A DNA stretch of 64,000 nt from Natronomonas moolapensis 8.8.11 (GTDB taxonomy: Archaea; Halobacteriota; Halobacteria; Halobacteriales; Haloarculaceae): assembly GCF_000591055.1 (NCBI RefSeq), contig NC_020388.1:1550001-1614000 (forward strand). Direction: 5' to 3'. A program made the position numbers and the translations under genes. The notes under the pieces were generated by a model that did not search any database, was not told the origin of the DNA, and saw only the letters and a list, made by a program, of their open reading frames with translations. Shown here in pieces: positions 63,901 to 64,000 of this stretch (its first letter is position 1; the number at the start of each line of letters is the position of its first letter).

Positions 63901-64000
63901 CCGCCACTCCATCGCGTAGCCGTTGTCGTGGGAACTCGTGTCGACATTCTCGGTTAGCTCGCCGTTGGCTATGCTACTCCTAATACTGCTATACTTGTCG
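51988..64000 (-). CDS. Giant multi-domain cell-surface protein (5' end beyond window)
   Basis: At least 4,003 codons. The frame is open beyond the first ATG at 63912 to the right edge (DKYSSIRSSIANGEL and on), so the start lies outside. Domain order from the visible N-terminus, residues counted from 63912: CARDB-like (1-125); cadherin/Ig-type modules, one with a DYETPSDANTDNEYELIVTA cadherin core (130-1010); about seven 80-residue repeats of the form APTLDGASKIDDTTIQVTLT (1010-1510); two SNPS-TDEQL modules (to 1680); two PKD domains (1690-1870); CARDB-like (1880-2060); more than ten HYDIN/ASH-type repeats with FG-x4-N-x-G patterns (2070-3270); a beta-rich domain; CARDB; a PGF-pre-PGF-like domain (3600-3800); CARDB; a P/T-rich linker; a C-terminal membrane helix LLAVTILLLVLLALGLWW and RRTE. 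A cell-anchored adhesin or S-layer-associated protein. Confidence 0.9.
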   Translation of the reverse strand, partial: DKYSSIRSSIANGELTENVDTSSHDNGYAMEWRMSALADGDSWTVNARESFTLSSLVVTPPSKQTLSGDTVDLTFDVQNTGTADTTASFTTSGPSGWGITTPAERTISAGATEQVTITVDPPDSVVPPGSDSPGDYDVTLTGTPSSGSSDSGTGQIEVPNDPPTARDDSASADEDSRVTVDVVNNDTDPNGDSLAVTSIINGPSHGSAQITGPSNGQIRFDPGADQSSDVSITYEVSDGNGGTDTATLWVSVNDAPEVSSITRASPTNQVTNADSVDFDVTFSTGVSGVDESDFTLSGDANGTIQGFGPTSASNTITVTVASVSGDGELRLDVTDDGTIRDTANNVALGGIGTSGSADGSFTSGESYTIDNTKPGFSAGSSNTASISEESTANNFLNIDAGDDGTPGSEVSDYSLSSAAGTDASSFSIDSNTGQISLDSALDYETPSDANTDNEYELIVTATDDVGNTNTQTVTVSIINVNEAPTLDTNAGMTVDEGSKENQIANATLAASDLEQSAESITYDVATAPSDGTLFIDGSSGGTDDGTQDGESAIGTRTFTQADIDAGNLLYSHGGSEASTDTFEFDLTDGTNTVAGNTFQVTIDSVNDAPRLSVSPTDPTFTEDGNSVEVFSPPNVDVVEDGQQIERIELTVSNVIDGSAEKLIVDGSSAALTDDTVLTTSNNGLDVSVEVSETTATVTVDGGSVSETTANTIIDTLAYEHTGDDPTIALNRRITITKLTDDGGATNGGDDTATFSTSSNVSISSANDAPTLSTDARSLSNIDEDAAANSGTQVSTILSSAGSTGDAEGDTLGMAVISVDDTDGSWEYSTDGGSSWNTVASASPSGSSALLLADNDLVRFVPGADFSGSAGGSLTVRAWDQSSGSAGDSGADAGSHGGTTAFSSNTTTVGISVDDAPEVTSITRASPTNQNTNADTAKFDVSFSELVSGVDDGDFALTGTASGNIQSFGPRSGVDTITVTVDSVSGDGSLGLTLTDDGTITSDNTDVELGGVGHTDSYGDGSFTSGESYTIDNTAPTLVDATKIDDTTIEIALSERNAGFDVSSIEQGDFSLDSGTISSIEKASLSDGDTGTQTVIINLDSAVDDDTVAISLQPDGIEDLNGNTQINGSVSAFRMDSVAPTLADASKVDATTVEVNIFDGGSGIDKASIDQSDFTLSTGTISSIDTSGVSDGATGTQTVTLNLDAPVDTSTLSVGLYSDGIDDKNGNTLSSGSTSVSGMDGVAPTLDGASKIDDTTIQVTLTDGVDIDEKTIDSSDFSLNTGSISYITPAESESNTSVTLKLASKIDADTVDVSIVGSIEDINGNSLTAGTQTVSDIDGVAPTLDRASSVDTTTIRVDISDGGSGIDKASIDPGDFILSSGSISEIDTSGVTDGAPGTQTVIIHLESPIDADSVSVSLQSDGIDDKNGNAQTSGSASASSMDGVAPTLNDTSKIDDTTIQVTFTDGVDVDETSIDASDFSLSSGSIASVTPRETETGAAVDIDLSSPVDTNSVNISITGNINDTSGNSLTSGRRTIFDMDGVAPTTASFNVSNPSKQNVSISFESDEQLSIINISISGAESTILTRSDFIEGDNHDGTYTYTAMFTGSSDGDYTATLQTAEDSSANDGANGESDSITVDTTAPTVSSFSVSNPSGRNVQVRFTTDEQLATIAVSVSGVESATLSAGDFSETDNGNDTYTYEATYDGSSDGRYTATLDTAEDADGNDGASGDSDSVTVDTTAPIAEAGSSQTVDEGVTVYFDGTNSTDNLNITGYSWEFGDGATASGPSPVYTYVQPGTYTVTLTVTDRNNNTATDTLTVTVEDTTAPSADAGDNRTVEKGRSVQFDGTDSTDNVNITTYEWRFGDGTNTTGPTPTHTYSRPGIYTVALTVSDDGGNTDTDTVVVTVAANGSLEIDTTRTNQSLIAGNTATVAVNVTNSGPVAILEPLTLFVNGTQRATASANLAPNETATVEFQIGTDPSTTDDLTITIEGSENNATKIIPVSAPTDSFVVISAIETNSPILTANSLVVTTKVKNVGQTAGTQPLTFSVGNHTQQTLVTLGPNETSQETFSWNPTAEQAGVYTLEITTGRDTATADVSVVTLTDATPRVNTTGLPDVLDFGTLRLTETAAQTIKIQNIGNVTLRTEAELRDNAARQFNISEPAGDVAPGTTEALTVTFDPSTRGGDLTANLTINTTDPDTPTQTITLRGASESPLINVAPADSLDFGRSTPDQAGSTMSKDIIITNDGNAALEVTNLSLGSGDSFEIDTTVPLTIAAGNSRTISLTYTVPETGGTVTDSLTISSSDPETDTVSVPLRAVVKEPRLFTQPDSIAFGNLSIVPPDTTGNVSREQITERRLYLQNTGNVPLSNLTVAFASDTKAFKLASDGDFGTLSPSDSGKFVGITAIANQTTLGEQSATLEITADELPSPAVINVTMTATAPSAAVTDSITLDDTAVGGATTAAVQIKNTGNATLAVNTSAGFNSSEQRWVTILDTGHQQLAPGETTAVRLQFAPDAATPLTGDLILQTNDPTLPAGMTTIAVTGTGITSNLTAVPSAPEFNAVGNGTRATRTVSLTNDGQSAISNLTATMLGDSPEQFTVETDLTNVSLASAQRQPVTIRFEPTTLGEKTALVTFTGTNENGQTTTTTVPLVGDSTPPELELTRDTIAFGPVSVVSEPTTHRVGIINNGTRGTTLTIENVRLADPSTPFEIATAPTGTNLASGERADVAVRFAPKDSQTGIFSTELVINTSDPESPTVRLPVSAESRAPEAVIRSENISSRKIPIGDSTEASVTLANDGNDVLTIEAVSIEGPDAGVVSLTRSHDGRILAPGSERQITVEVTPSRTGPLAAALKIQTDDPFGLTHTNGTAIADNAVPLTVTGVTPALSVTPTNTSEITIGETPVGSTASKSVRVANTGDAPLIIAAPEIRADSTDVFTLSTGPTKGVTTIGPGESLRYRVRFTPETTGTATARLVFPTTNDDNVEHLTFDLSGKGINADVTVSRDFVEFKQVEHGNSKTASFSIHNDGAVNTTVTDVVIAGTDANFFETSLETGTIIEADTTRTESVTATPTIAGDLTAVMGVSFSDGTDRTITLRVTSVEAEPDISDKVQFADTRVGHRSERFVTLGNNGNRPYTIESVSVTGDINQFGQNLTANLEGKTVAGGDTISAPLVFAPTDDDEALNGNNSSLMLVITTDVDATTHTVAVDAMGVTPDFTAPDVMQFGEVPLGKRVTRNITVRNTPNATAPITLEDTTLGGEDPTDFEIVNRDAIAEKSLKPGESVEIAVAFTPSEPVRRSASLRLETNDPRQPSKIISLTNSETYVVVKFGSVLIDYFNTDDGSLPKTDVYDGIERDGAFDSFNLTAARDGDISVKFTDVTAENESTALAAGFAEYDRSKFDSKFDTVRIFETKSSLSAANFTKGTLEFRVTKATLDEAGVDITNQTDVENSVGVFHSHQNAEFETQNTTLVADRGTSLIFETTFTTFSTSTVSIKSFNPTLDTVNIPAEVSVGESITADATVTNVGGHSGDAVVELEVDGTQHDSSTQALAAGATQTVSGLESTATDSAGTVNITVTFINDETGEEIGEKRKTVSVSQAPTASPEGPENTPSGGESGTPPDRDGETVGSRTSVSIGATGVQQPDDKDGRATTGETDTGRVEPRPPITISVENPRPGQTLVINRTGAVIVDQGATAASDSIDRASAGGRTEFAPNNFRINQLTVDIDTDRNFELSVTAYKHDLTPSASILRGDTASAQAETRGVSNDVRTAAQSFESQMGTISAGYLKINTTLAPEQVTNGSIEFSIRRSYLHELSVEPEDITLYHRLSDGKWEERATAYRNSGERYHHFKRTTSKFSMFVIDTDAPQLDVTNSRLAKTKIETGETVTATATVTNRGLTAGETTVNLTVGGAVVDTETVVVESGDSKDVTLSFDGGEPGKYDLTVGGSDLETLSIEDAEEATPSPTPMNGDTPSAGAIDGSSPLLAVTILLLVLLALGLWWRRTE

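Noticed and set aside
1-64000. CRISPR arrays, tRNA or rRNA genes
   Set aside because: I looked for regular 24-37-base direct repeats and for tRNA/rRNA hallmarks by eye and found none.

Overview
The window comes from a haloarchaeon (class Halobacteria). Predicted proteins are strongly acidic, and it carries ISH3-, IS5-, IS6- and IS630-type elements of haloarchaeal character, a Tat lipoprotein ZnuA, a ParA of the haloarchaeal plasmid type, small CxxC zinc proteins and giant secreted PKD/adhesin proteins. GC-rich gene blocks alternate with AT-rich accessory stretches. There are many insertion sequences and broken genes and no rRNA or tRNA. A ParA plus partner pair suggests a plasmid or megaplasmid, or an integrated one; this is an inference.

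Layout. 1-8.6 kb: accessory, provirus- or plasmid-like block with a tyrosine recombinase, a small HNH protein, a creatininase-family enzyme, an operon of small unknown proteins, a degenerate-P-loop ATPase with C-terminal HTH and more unknown genes. 9-12 kb: a membrane protein and a small gene split by an IS5-type element with a 12-bp direct repeat. 12-15.1 kb: a HTH protein, a secreted four-PKD protein and a 50-aa zinc-ribbon protein. 15.5-20 kb: a two-gene operon hit by an IS630 element (exactly between stop and start codons) and an IS6 element, then a DNA-glycosylase fragment cut by a second IS630 copy. 20.1-20.4 kb: a candidate structured RNA. 21-25.4 kb: a membrane protein and a helicase/exonuclease pair resembling bacterial MrfA/MrfB.

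25.6-43.5 kb is a metal-homeostasis island. It holds a ZnuA-DUF7511-ZnuC-ZnuB-flavoprotein operon (zinc uptake), a five-gene operon (two COG0523 metallochaperone GTPases, MoaB, SufU-like, CbiL with a 3' frameshift), a CbiM-CbiN-CbiQ-CbiO cobalt/nickel ECF importer, and four NikR-type regulators, one with altered metal ligands. IS debris (ISH3, TnpB) lies among them, with fragments of PAS and DUF1405 genes.

43.8-52 kb: a UPF0175/PIN toxin-antitoxin pair, a ParA operon with upstream repeats, a ComEC-like secreted metallo-beta-lactamase protein broken by one in-frame TAG, a DUF3006 protein, restriction-endonuclease fragments, a HTH plus small-protein pair and a HTH-nucleotidyltransferase fusion. 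52-64 kb: one reverse-strand gene for a giant multi-domain cell-surface protein (>4,000 residues) that is still open at the right window edge.

Best candidates for something undescribed: the structured RNA at 20.1-20.4 kb, with two hairpins of unrelated stems and near-identical 10-nt loops plus an embedded micro-ORF; the NikR paralogue set; the HTH-nucleotidyltransferase fusion; and the giant surface protein.
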